16,040 bases of DNA from an uncultured Bacteroidota bacterium (GTDB lineage: Bacteria; Bacteroidota; Bacteroidia; Chitinophagales; Chitinophagaceae). Below, in pieces: positions 6,512 to 15,799 of this stretch (the stretch's first letter is position 1; every line of letters begins with the position of its first letter). Below the pieces are notes generated by a model, which searched no databases, had not been told where the DNA came from, and worked only from the letters and a program-made list of their open reading frames with translations. The position numbers and the translations under genes were made by a program. The stretch is from positions 1-16,040 of the forward strand of contig CAIYVS010000773.1 of assembly GCA_903929655.1 (NCBI GenBank). The letters are read 5' to 3'.

Positions 6512-9500
6512 TTAATAACCATTCTTAACAAGCCTGTCAATCTTCAGCAGTGCACCTTCTTTGCTGTAAACTTTAATCATGTACACTCCGTTGGCAAGCG
6601 CATTAATATCCATAATAGAAGCATCTACCTGGTGTATCACAACCTTACCTTCCAAGCTGCTGATATCTACATTCACCTTTACCTGGGCATCTATATGTAT
6701 CACTGATGAGGCCGGATTAGGATAGATACGTATATCTCCGCTGCTATTTACGTTCTTAACACCTGTACCGGTTTCGTAATTGTAAAGCGGTGAGAAATTA
6801 CTACAGCCTTTGGCATTGGTTGCCTGAACTTTATACTCACCGGGGAATAAAGGCGCCCAATAATAATTGGTAGCACCGGGTATTGGTGTTCCGTTCACAA
6901 ACCACTGGTAAGATGTGTAAGTAGTGGTACTTGCGGTGAGCACGGTGCCACTTGTAGTATTTGCCCAGATGGTAACATAAGGTAAGGTATCAATTACCAC
7001 GGTTACCGTATCTGTAGTATCCGAACATGAACCGAGTACAGAAACAACACAATAGAACTGACCAGGGCCATACGTATTATAGAAAGTATCAGTAGCAATC
7101 ACAGGGTTTGGAACCTGGTTTGTAATCTTGTACCATTGATAAAGAAGATTAGTACTGCTACCGTATCCACCTTCCAGAGCATAGAGCGTGATATTGCTAC
7201 CCATACAGAACTCAGTAGGACCTGAAGTATGTGTAGTAGGAGCCGGGTAAACAAATATGGAAGAAGGAATAGATGTAGCATCACAACCCGCCGCATTGTT
7301 TACAATAACCTCATAATTACCTGCCGTATTGCTGCTATAAGTACTGCCGGTAGCGCCATTTATAGGCTGATAGCCGGAACCACCGTCAAATTCCCACTGG
7401 TAGGTATAAACAGGACCCGCAGGAGCCACGTTTGCAGTAAGTATAACAGGAGCACTGTTCGCACAAAGATTCAGAGGGCCACTGGCTGCAACACTTATAG
7501 TAGGATAAGCCAGGGATGTAACAGTGATGATATTGGACTGTGGACTGGTACAACCACCCGCATTCGTTATGATAGCAGAGTAGTTTCCGGAAGTGGTGAC
7601 AGTGATCGTATCTGTCACACTACCTTGATTCCAAGCATAGTTATCTGAAGAAGAATATGGAGATACATATAACTGCACACTACCGCCTGCGCAGAATGTT
7701 GTAGGACCTAAAGCGGTAACAATAGCCACCGGCAATGGAAGTACAGAAACAGTTACTGAACCGGAAGTAGCAGTACAACCTGTACCATTAGTACCCACCG
7801 CATTGTAAGTACCTGCAACAGTCGCGTTAATTGGATTAGTAGTAAGAGCACTCTGTGCAGTACCATTAAGATACCACTGGAAGGTACAACCGACACAACC
7901 GCCTGCATTAATGGAAACTGAGCTACCTGAGCAAACTATACCGGAAGCAGGGTTCATTGTAATACCGGTAATAGTAGCAGGATTAATCGTAACTGCTATA
8001 CCTGGTGCAGACATTACTGAACAACCTGTCGTGCTGTTTGTAACCTTAACTGTATATGTGCCTGCAGTAGTAGCAGTATAAGATGCATTGGTCGCACCAC
8101 CGATAGGACCACCATTATACCATTGGTAAGTTAAGCCAATACCCGTATTAGCTTCTATTATCACGGAGCCTCCGGGACATATGGAAGTAGAACTAAGTGC
8201 AGTAGCAGTAGCAGTAGGTAATGGATTAACGGTCACTACTATAGCATTTGTAGTTGTACTGCAACCTGTGGTGTTATCTGTAACGGTAACGGTATAAGAG
8301 CCTGATGCATTGGCTGAATAGGTTGTAAAAGTTTGGCCGACAATAGGAGTTCCGCCGTTGTTCCATTGGTAACCATAGCTAACACCAGCTGGTGCAGCCA
8401 GCAACGCAACAGCGCTGCCCTGGCAGAAAGTAGTTGGGCCACCAGCAGATGCTGTGGCAGCAGGCGGGTTGTGAACCGTAACTGCAATAATATTGGAAGT
8501 TGCACTGCAACCACCTGCATTAGTAATAACAACTTTATAATTGCCTGTCTGGCTCGCAACAAAAGAAGAAGCTACAGCGCCTGTTACATTATAGTAGCCG
8601 GTACCTGTATCCGCCATCCATTGATAAGATAAACCAAGACCTGTATTAGCCGTAATGGTAACATTACCGCCTACGCAGAAACTGACAGCGCCGGTTGCAG
8701 TGGCGGTTGCTGTAGGTATTGGCAAGAGTGTAACAGAATCGGCAGTGGAAGTTGCTGAACAACCTGCAATGTTAGTGATCGTAACTGAGTAACCACCAGC
8801 TGCAGTGGCAGTGATCTGTGGACCGGTAGCGCCGGCAACCGTACCGCCATTGAAATACCATTGGTAAGTATAGCCGCTTGCCGTATCTGCAAGGAATATC
8901 ACGCTGTCACCTGTACAGAAAGTAGAAGGACCTTGCGGCGTAATATATGCCGGAGGAAGCGAAGTCACATTCAGTGAATCACCAACAAGCATAGAGTCTG
9001 TGCGGCAACTGTTGGTTACAGTAGCCACATATACACCGCTGGCCAGCACACTGGCATTGGTTATATTAATAGTAGTCTGGTTATTCCACTGCGGTTGCAG
9101 CACAGAATTTTTATACCATGCATAAGTAAGCGGGGCCGCACCTATAGCTGTAACACTGAAAGTAGCATTACCACCTACGCAGATATTCTGAGTAGATTGG
9201 GTAGCAGAAAGCACTGCTGCCTGCGTGATACTAAGGTGTGCCGTACCGGAAGTAAGCGGAGGGTAGCATATACTGCTTATGGTTACATAATAGTTACCTG
9301 TATCAGTAATAGTTCCGCTGGCAAGGCTTAAGCTGCTGGTAGCTGAACCGGAAATATTACCACCATCAGATAAAGCAACACCGGCTTTGTACCATTGGTA
9401 AGTAAGGCCTAAGCCATCTGCAGATACTGAGAAATTAACCGGTATATTAGAACAGATAGATTGTGTAAGAGGTTGTGAAGAAAGCGTTGTAGCGCGGCAA

Positions 9501-12500
9501 GGCTCACCGAACACATAATCACCCGTGAGGTTACCGAGGCCGCTTACTGTAATAATATTATTAACCAGGTTGATACCCCCTACAATTGCATTCCAGTTGT
9601 AAGATTTAGGAAACCAATGTGGTGTAGCAGGGCTGGCGCTGAACACACCTGATGAATCGCGCGCCACACTAAACCTTGCAGGCAAAGCTCCTGTAGGTAT
9701 ATCACCCGCTGTATAGGTAAATGAAGCAAACATGGAATTAGGTGCAAAGGCTATACCTTCTTCTGGTAATATGGAATAATAACGGTTCATAACCTTGGTA
9801 GGGTTAAGACCGGATATGGGTGTTGCGAGCGCAAGATGTGGTTGCTGACCGTGGGTTGATTTAACTGCAATCGCTCCGCTGGTAGTAATAGCACTGCTGA
9901 CACCGCTCAAATTAGCCACCTGAACCGGGGTATACCATGCAGAGTCACCAACATAATATGTATGATTTAATCCACCTGCATTAGCATGCTTCTGGTGGAA
10001 ACCATTCACCCACCCTTGCGTCTGGCTAGGTGCATAGGTGCTGCTATAAGTAGCCAGCCCTGCGCCTGCCGGTTCTATAAAGGCATTAAAATTACCATTG
10101 AAGCTAGGGGGCACATTTACAATAACAGGTGCATTACGGTAATTGGAATTACCACCCCAAACAGAGGTAGGACATAATACAGTATAATATCCCATATTAA
10201 TATTACCAAGCATCGTAGGTTGTGCACCAATCATATACCAGTAATAACCACCTACATTCTCATAAGCATTCAGGGCATAATTAGGCCAGTAAGCACTGGC
10301 AGAAGGACTGTAAGTGGAATAAATACCGCCCACCAAAGGATTTGTATTATAATTGATAAGTGCACCTTTGAAATAATCGATATATAATGAGCTTGCTGTA
10401 TAAGGATTAAAATAAGTGTACATCGGCATTACCATTTTACCCGTATTCTTTACTATAATACTATCACCCAGGTAGCCATAATAACAATATGGATAAATAG
10501 CAGTAGAACTATTATAATAACCACCCATTTTAGAATTAGGCATAACCGTGATACTACCCGCAGTAACCAGGTAATAACCCCATGAGAGGGACCTGTTGGC
10601 ATAAGCAGTAGTGGCACTACCGCCCTGTGCAACTATCCTGCCCAGACGATTATAAACATAGGAATAGAAAGTAAAGCCTACCTCATTAGGCGCCTGGGTT
10701 GTTGAAACACCATCACCAAATATGAAAGTATGAGGAGGAAGAATATTATAGCTTACATAAGAAGTATTGGAGAAATACATAACATCCCACAAACCCGAAC
10801 CTGAATTAGAACTGCTGGGGCATACTGTAGGAGATGGATCTACGAACATAATGCTACCTCCCACCAGGTGATAATTCAGGTTGGTACCGAAATACAACAT
10901 GTAATCATCAGTTGTAGTACTAGGGTTGGTAGACATATTGGTAGAAGATATACTATTGGAAAGGTTATTATTAGCATTACCGTCTATAATGATCTGGCCA
11001 CCTGTTTCAACAAAATAGTTGGTCGTTGTAATACCAAAATTCATATTACCATTCATATAGAACACGCCACCGCTCACATTTAAAGTACCCAAATTATGAT
11101 AAGACACTCTGCCACCGCCCATAGGCCCAAAACGCAGTGCACCGCCTGATACATTGATCGTACCGTAATTCCATGAAGGAATGTTTAAACCAGGACTCAC
11201 AGTATATGAACCATTCACTACAAGTGAGTCTGTGGTACCACCGCTTACATTAATAGTACCATTATTAATAAGGAAGCTATCTATTGTAAGCCTGGTATTG
11301 GATGTATTAACGGTAAGTGTACCATTATTAACAAGGTATTTGGCCACATCGCTGCCGCTGCCAACTGTTACGTTTACACCGGGATTAATATAACACCATG
11401 CATAGTTAGGTGGTACAGTACCTACATCCCATGTGCTGCTGTTATTCCATGCACCGGTATTGATAGCTGTCCAGATATTGCTTACACTGATGTCTGCATT
11501 TGCTGCACCAATATACCAGGATGCTGAGGTAAGTTGCGCCGTACTAAGCCCGCTACGCTGAGCATAGTAATAAGGCATATTAGTATTAGCAAGTGTAAGG
11601 CTACCGCCTGCCACATAAGTACCTGCTATACTATTTATATATAACAAACGAAGGTTAGCCGGTGTGGATGATGTAAAGAGATTGCCTGCATTGATCCTTA
11701 AATTATAAGTACCGCCATAACTAAATGTGCCGCTTGTACTAACGCTCCAATTGGCATTGGTACGCTGCTGTATGGTATAAGCACCATCTGCAACCGATAC
11801 CCCTGTAAGCAATGTTAAAGGAGTATGGGTAACACTCATCTTGCCGCCTGTTAAGGTAGAAGTACTACCAAAAACCTGTACAAAGCGCGGAGCTCCGCCA
11901 GCACCCAGTGGGAAATAACCAATCGCGTTTGCAGTAGCAGACGCCGATGCAAAGGATGTAGGCATACTATTATTAGCAAACCAACGGGTAAGTGTACCAC
12001 CTGTAGTTGTCATGATCATACTGGTGGGAGAGCAGAACAAATAGCCGATCATGGTGGTATTATTACCAATGGTCAGTGTATTGGAACCAATATCCAGGTT
12101 ACCCAATGTAAGCCTCACAATACCAACACCGGAGGTACTCATGGCAAGGGATGTATTTCCTATCTGCCTGCTGAAAGGTAATATGATAGAAGAACTCTGG
12201 CCTAAATTGATCGTCAGGTTCTGCGGGCTGTTGCTGACTGTAGAAGGCCATACAACTGCAGAAATAGTAGAACCTGCAGAAATAGAATCGTAAGTAAGTG
12301 TAGTTATCTGGCTATTAGCAGTCGGTACCAGCCATGTAATCGGTGTGGAGGCTGTAGAAGTAACAGGTGTATTCACCACATTAGATACACGGATACCACC
12401 ACCTGCATTAATGTTCAGGGTGCTGAGTGGTGATGTAAAGTTCAGGTTAATACCGTTGGGATTAATGAAACGGTAAGTAATAGGTCCGGTAGGATTGCTG

Positions 12501-15500
12501 CTGAAGTTTACATTCTGCGTACCGGTACCATTAAATGTAAGGCACTGGTCTATAGAATTAAGAACTGTGCATGAAGACCTGAAGATACCTCCTGTCTGGT
12601 TAAAATTACCTGCTACCTGGAAATGGTAGACAGCCGAAGCTGTAGAATTGTCCAGGTCAAGAATACCGCCGGTTTGTGCGTAGTTGTTCACCTGCATACG
12701 ATAAGTATAGCTGGTGGTACCTAACAATAAAGAACCGGAACCTGTAGATACCATAGTAAAAGTACCCAGTACATTGAAACCCGGTATACCAGTTGCGCCG
12801 CTCCATTGCATAGCACTGGTTTGGCCGGGACAGTTATATGTAAAATTGTAAAACTGCTGGTTAAAATTGCCTGTATAGGATGAGTAAGTAGCTCCACCGG
12901 GTGCAGTACTTGCTGTAGTATATCCGGATATGAGCATAGTGGAACCCGTATTCCAGGTAGCTATTGGTAAAGCAGGCCCGTTAACACTGGTAAATTTAAA
13001 ATTCACAGTACCATTTGCAAAAAGATTATAATTCTGGGAGATGATACCTACAGTGCCGGAACTACCACCTTCATTTATCGACCCGAGAGCGCCAATGGTT
13101 GTTGTACCACCGGTACAGTTGAAGAGGTTCTGAATACCGTTTTCAACCATTTCAAAAACGCCGTTAATAAGGCCGGTAGCCCCTGTACCTGAATAAGCGA
13201 GCGTGAAAGTATTGGTAGTACCGTCCAGGTATAGCGTTGAACCCGTATTGATATTCAGTTCATTTGTGGTAGAATCGCCGTCAGAAGCTAAAGTAAGCGT
13301 AGAACCGCCTGTGGCAGCCCATAATCTTACCGTACTGTTATTAATAATACTCAGGCGTCCTATTACCTGGTTGGGCACATTATATGCTGTATCATAAATA
13401 CTGTTATTAAATAAGAGGATATCAGAAGGATCGGTAAGAAAACGGCTTGGTGTCCAGTTAGACGCTGTATTCCAGTCCCCGCTTACTGATTGATTCCATA
13501 CATATATTCTTGGCCCTGTAGTACTGAAGGAGCCGGCCAGGGGATTGCTGACATCAATATTCGGGCCTCCATAACAGTTAGGGCCTGTGCAAAGATCGTT
13601 CATAGCAAATATAGTATAGGTATACTCTGTATTGGCTGTGAGTCCCAAATCTGTAAATGAAGTATCATGACTGGCGGCAACAATAACACCATTACCATAG
13701 GTCTGGCCTATATAAGGTGGTGCAATAGTAGAACTACCAGAGAAAGGAGTGGTACCATTTGTACGCACTACCAAGTATTTGTCCGGGTGGCTGGCCGCTG
13801 TGTTGTAACTTCCGGATATGGAATTAACACTGGATGAAAATACAAGCGATGTAGGCTGAGAAGCAGGTGTGGTACAAGTGCCTGGCATATATACATTCAC
13901 GTTTGATATACCTAGGGCTGTACCATAATTGATATTCAGCGCTTCGGTAGTGTTGGTATAAAATGATATATAGTATATACCGCTGGAGCTTGGTTGAAAT
14001 GTAGCACATACGTGTCTTACATCATTGAAGCCAACTATTGAATCCAGGAGCAGCGTACCACCGGTAACATTGGCTGAGCCGGGATAATAGGTAGTTCCGG
14101 GATCCGTAGCATTGGCCCATACCTGCAAATGAGGCTGGAAGGCAGTATTGCTCCTGCTATAGTCAAATGAAACAGTATAAGCATTAGTAGATAACAAATT
14201 AAGACCTGGTAAAGTAAAATAAGAGCTGAGCGTTGCAGGGCTTACAGAACTGTTATTGAATGTGCACACATTGGCAATAATACTTGTACCATTGGCAGAC
14301 TGGTAGCCATGCTGCACTGAGAAAGAACCGTGATTATTGGGATCGATGTCTCTTTTATAACAGTTAGGTTCTGCACCATTAGGCGTTGTATAAAAATCTT
14401 CACTGTAAGGAACCGAATAGGATAGTACAGATACATGATATACGCTGCTGGCTGAGCTGGCATAAGTAGGGCAGGTGGCCAGCAAACGCATATATATATT
14501 ATTATTCAGTGGCAATGACAGAATCGTATTACTTAAAGTATTGTAGCCTGCGTCACCACTAAAAGAGGTGGCAGTAACATTAGCAAAAGGACCAGAAGCA
14601 GAAGAAGTTGAATATTGCCACTGGAAGGTGACTCCTGATACTGTTGTATTTGGATTGGAGGCATTTAAAGTAAATGGTGCACCAAGACACACAGGCGCGG
14701 AAAGCGCAGAGTTAAGAATAGATGGAGCAATCGGTATACTGCTGCAAGCCGGAGATAAAGTAGTGAAACATACAGATGGGGTCCAGATACTGGTATCTGT
14801 AGGGCCACCAGGAGTACAAATAGTTCTTACATATACGCAATAAGTAGTACTTGCTACAAGGCCCGAACCCGAACCGGAGTCGGTGACACTGGTAGCAAAG
14901 GGGCCGACAAAACCAGTGGCCACCGGCGTAGTAGAACCAATGGTGCCGCCATTAGGTAATATAGCCCATTGAAATTCCATAGGGCTGGCAGCAGGCGAAT
15001 AGGTAAATGTAACGCCGTTACCTGTTACATTCGTAACAGCAAGATTGGTAGGAGGATAGCATGAATAATTATTAGTAACCTCAAGAGTAACATCTACTGA
15101 ATTACCATAGTAAGGGTAACAACCATTATTAGTTGTATTCCAGGGAGATCCTGTATAATTGCCGCAGGAATTCCTGGCACTATATCCATTGGTTATAGAT
15201 CCGGGAACAAAACCATAGTAGGCATAATTACTAATAAAACGCATTTTATAATCACCCGAGGTAATATTACCCGGAACAAAGAAACTGAAAGAACCAGTGC
15301 CCACGTAGTTGGTACCTGAGGAATAATTCCCAATAAATTCTGTTACGCTATCAAAATAGCCATCTTTATTCCAATCCACCCATGCGCCTGTAGCAAAATA
15401 ATATGAGCCGTTGAGGGCTAATGATGCAACATAGGTGCTTCCTGCATTTACAAAAAAAGCATAATTGCAAGAGGAGTCGATAGCCAAACCTCCGCCCACA

Positions 15501-15724
15501 GTTGATGAGTTAATATTGTTCAACCAGGTATTCATGTACAATGTAGTACCATTAATGGTAACATTGGGATGCACATAATAATACCCATACTGAAATGAAG
15601 GATAACAGGATGACGCAGGTGTTGAATACGTACACTGTGCCGATGCCCTGGTGCCTGCAAACAGATAGAGCCCCACAAGGATGATTGCTTTGAGAGAGCC
15701 TGCAAGAGTAGATGTTCTTTTCAT
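6512..15724 (-). CDS. Giant T9SS-exported mosaic surface protein (GEVED, FN3, beta-helix-like and Ig-like domains)
   Basis: This 3070-residue protein is probably secreted by the T9SS and displayed on the cell surface as an adhesin or matrix protein; adhesion is inferred from its domains. Order (approximate residues): signal peptide 1-29 (ends ASA-Q); GEVED domain 75-210 with W115-V-D-W-N-K-D-G; FN3-like 221-322; Ig-like 323-430; jelly-roll domain like those of cleaved adhesins 436-613; FN3-like 620-735; beta-rich module 1, 740-1415, opening with GDWNTASNW; beta-rich module 2, 1415-2075, opening with GAWNNSSTW and containing INVSGG repeats and a Tyr-rich section; eleven Ig-like repeats 2076-2980; T9SS sorting domain 2995-3070 with RIYPNP. 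It is rich in Ser, Thr, Asn, Gly and Tyr and poor in charged residues. I chose the ATG at 15724 because it begins a classic signal peptide; in-frame ATGs at 15736 and 15799 are alternatives, and the one at 15799 lies upstream of the candidate promoter. The frame is uninterrupted. Confidence 0.92.
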   Translation of the reverse strand: MKRTSTLAGSLKAIILVGLYLFAGTRASAQCTYSTPASSCYPSFQYGYYYVHPNVTINGTTLYMNTWLNNINSSTVGGGLAIDSSCNYAFFVNAGSTYVASLALNGSYYFATGAWVDWNKDGYFDSVTEFIGNYSSGTNYVGTGSFSFFVPGNITSGDYKMRFISNYAYYGFVPGSITNGYSARNSCGNYTGSPWNTTNNGCYPYYGNSVDVTLEVTNNYSCYPPTNLAVTNVTGNGVTFTYSPAASPMEFQWAILPNGGTIGSTTPVATGFVGPFATSVTDSGSGSGLVASTTYCVYVRTICTPGGPTDTSIWTPSVCFTTLSPACSSIPIAPSILNSALSAPVCLGAPFTLNASNPNTTVSGVTFQWQYSTSSASGPFANVTATSFSGDAGYNTLSNTILSLPLNNNIYMRLLATCPTYASSASSVYHVSVLSYSVPYSEDFYTTPNGAEPNCYKRDIDPNNHGSFSVQHGYQSANGTSIIANVCTFNNSSVSPATLSSYFTLPGLNLLSTNAYTVSFDYSRSNTAFQPHLQVWANATDPGTTYYPGSANVTGGTLLLDSIVGFNDVRHVCATFQPSSSGIYYISFYTNTTEALNINYGTALGISNVNVYMPGTCTTPASQPTSLVFSSSVNSISGSYNTAASHPDKYLVVRTNGTTPFSGSSTIAPPYIGQTYGNGVIVAASHDTSFTDLGLTANTEYTYTIFAMNDLCTGPNCYGGPNIDVSNPLAGSFSTTGPRIYVWNQSVSGDWNTASNWTPSRFLTDPSDILLFNNSIYDTAYNVPNQVIGRLSIINNSTVRLWAATGGSTLTLASDGDSTTNELNINTGSTLYLDGTTNTFTLAYSGTGATGLINGVFEMVENGIQNLFNCTGGTTTIGALGSINEGGSSGTVGIISQNYNLFANGTVNFKFTSVNGPALPIATWNTGSTMLISGYTTASTAPGGATYSSYTGNFNQQFYNFTYNCPGQTSAMQWSGATGIPGFNVLGTFTMVSTGSGSLLLGTTSYTYRMQVNNYAQTGGILDLDNSTASAVYHFQVAGNFNQTGGIFRSSCTVLNSIDQCLTFNGTGTQNVNFSSNPTGPITYRFINPNGINLNFTSPLSTLNINAGGGIRVSNVVNTPVTSTASTPITWLVPTANSQITTLTYDSISAGSTISAVVWPSTVSNSPQNLTINLGQSSSIILPFSRQIGNTSLAMSTSGVGIVRLTLGNLDIGSNTLTIGNNTTMIGYLFCSPTSMIMTTTGGTLTRWFANNSMPTSFASASATANAIGYFPLGAGGAPRFVQVFGSTSTLTGGKMSVTHTPLTLLTGVSVADGAYTIQQRTNANWSVSTSGTFSYGGTYNLRINAGNLFTSSTPANLRLLYINSIAGTYVAGGSLTLANTNMPYYYAQRSGLSTAQLTSASWYIGAANADISVSNIWTAINTGAWNNSSTWDVGTVPPNYAWCYINPGVNVTVGSGSDVAKYLVNNGTLTVNTSNTRLTIDSFLINNGTINVSGGTTDSLVVNGSYTVSPGLNIPSWNYGTINVSGGALRFGPMGGGRVSYHNLGTLNVSGGVFYMNGNMNFGITTTNYFVETGGQIIIDGNANNNLSNSISSTNMSTNPSTTTDDYMLYFGTNLNYHLVGGSIMFVDPSPTVCPSSSNSGSGLWDVMYFSNTSYVSYNILPPHTFIFGDGVSTTQAPNEVGFTFYSYVYNRLGRIVAQGGSATTAYANRSLSWGYYLVTAGSITVMPNSKMGGYYNSSTAIYPYCYYGYLGDSIIVKNTGKMVMPMYTYFNPYTASSLYIDYFKGALINYNTNPLVGGIYSTYSPSASAYWPNYALNAYENVGGYYWYMIGAQPTMLGNINMGYYTVLCPTSVWGGNSNYRNAPVIVNVPPSFNGNFNAFIEPAGAGLATYSSTYAPSQTQGWVNGFHQKHANAGGLNHTYYVGDSAWYTPVQVANLSGVSSAITTSGAIAVKSTHGQQPHLALATPISGLNPTKVMNRYYSILPEEGIAFAPNSMFASFTYTAGDIPTGALPARFSVARDSSGVFSASPATPHWFPKSYNWNAIVGGINLVNNIITVSGLGNLTGDYVFGEPCRATTLSSQPLTQSICSNIPVNFSVSADGLGLTYQWYKAGVALSDGGNISGSATSSLSLASGTITDTGNYYVTISSICYPPLTSGTAHLSITQAAVLSATQSTQNICVGGNATFSVTAIGAAPLTYAWYKNSVLQPQWNNQTTINITNASVLASGVYVATVTNSCRTDSMLVGDSLNVTSLPPAYITPQGPSTFCTGDSVIFLADTASGYTYQWYFNGGTVAGATGPQITATAAGGYSVTITNIAGCSATSTADSVTLLPIPTATATATGAVSFCVGGNVTITANTGLGLSYQWMADTGTGYYNVTGAVASSFVASQTGNYKVVITNAGGCSATSNIIAVTVHNPPAATASAGGPTTFCQGSAVALLAAPAGVSYGYQWNNGGTPIVGQTFTTYSANASGSYTVTVTDNTTGCSTTTNAIVVTVNPLPTATATALSSTSICPGGSVIIEANTGIGLTYQWYNGGPIGGATNASYTATTAGTYTVKVTNSTTGCSVMSAPGIAVTINPATITGITMNPASGIVCSGSSVSINAGGCVGCTFQWYLNGTAQSALTTNPINATVAGTYNAVGTNGTGCTATSGSVTVSVLPLPVAIVTALGPTTFCAGGSVQLYVSPYSSSDNYAWNQGSVTDTITVTTSGNYSAIITNAGGCTSPQSNIITVTSLAYPTISVAASGPLNLCANSAPVILTANVAPAGPVYTYQWEFDGGSGYQPINGATGSTYSSNTAGNYEVIVNNAAGCDATSIPSSIFVYPAPTTHTSGPTEFCMGSNITLYALEGGYGSSTNLLYQWYKITNQVPNPVIATDTFYNTYGPGQFYCVVSVLGSCSDTTDTVTVVIDTLPYVTIWANTTSGTVLTASTTTYTSYQWFVNGTPIPGATNYYWAPLFPGEYKVQATNAKGCSNFSPLYNYETGTGVKNVNSSGDIRIYPNPASSVIHIDAQVKVNVDISSLEGKVVIHQVDASIMDINALANGVYMIKVYSKEGALLKIDRLVKNGY
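6770..9505 (-). repeat. Eleven tandem Ig-like domain repeats inside the giant gene
   Basis: Eleven units of about 80-90 codons follow one another. Most show a first Cys (FCxGG-like), a central YQW or YAW, a GxY turn (such as GNYKV) and a second Cys in a word such as GCSATS. The Cys pair and the Trp are the usual Ig disulphide core. The last unit before the sorting domain lacks the first Cys. Units 3 to 6 share near-identical linkers (PTATATA, NPLPTATATA), suggesting recent tandem duplication. Function is probably a stalk or ligand-binding array. Confidence 0.85.
11050..11260 (-). repeat. INVSGG beta-helix-like repeats in the giant gene
   Basis: Three short units, GTINVSGG, GTINVSGG and GTLNVSGG, occur with spacings of very roughly 70-100 bp. 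At DNA level each includes a related word such as CTTACATTAATAGTACC on the plus strand. Regular NVSGG-type turns suggest a right-handed beta-helix or similar solenoid, but the fold is not proven. Confidence 0.6.
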
Positions 15725-15758
15725 AATAAAATTCATTTCCTCATTAAAAAATTTATAA

Positions 15759-15779
15759 AGCACAAAATATAATTGTGCT
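15759..15779. promoter_or_regulatory. Perfect dyad overlapping the giant-gene promoter (candidate operator)
   Basis: AGCACAA (15759-15765) and TTGTGCT (15773-15779) are exact reverse complements separated by 7 nt. The symmetric site covers the proposed -7 box completely, the classic position for a repressor operator. It could also form a hairpin at the very 5' end of the mRNA. No regulator gene is present nearby. Confidence 0.5.
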
Positions 15780-15794
15780 GATAACAAGGACAAA
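15763..15794 (-). promoter_or_regulatory. Candidate promoter of the giant surface protein gene
   Basis: On the minus strand TTTG (15794-15791) is followed after 19 nt by TATATTTTG (15771-15763), which fits TTTG-N17-23-TAnnTTTG apart from one extra T. Transcription would start near 15757, giving a leader of about 30 nt before the ATG at 15724. GAGGAA just before the in-frame ATG at 15736 could act as a weak ribosome site for the ATG at 15724. Confidence 0.5.
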
Positions 15795-15799
15795 TGCAA

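Noticed and set aside
6770..9505. Repeats of about 250 bp considered as a CRISPR-like or satellite array
   Set aside because: The periodicity comes from in-frame Ig-like domains of one protein; units are divergent and there are no short identical repeats with unique spacers.
15725..15799. Longer N-terminus of the giant protein from the ATG at 15799
   Set aside because: It would place 25 residues before a complete signal peptide and starts upstream of the candidate promoter; the ATG at 15724 (or 15736) is preferred.
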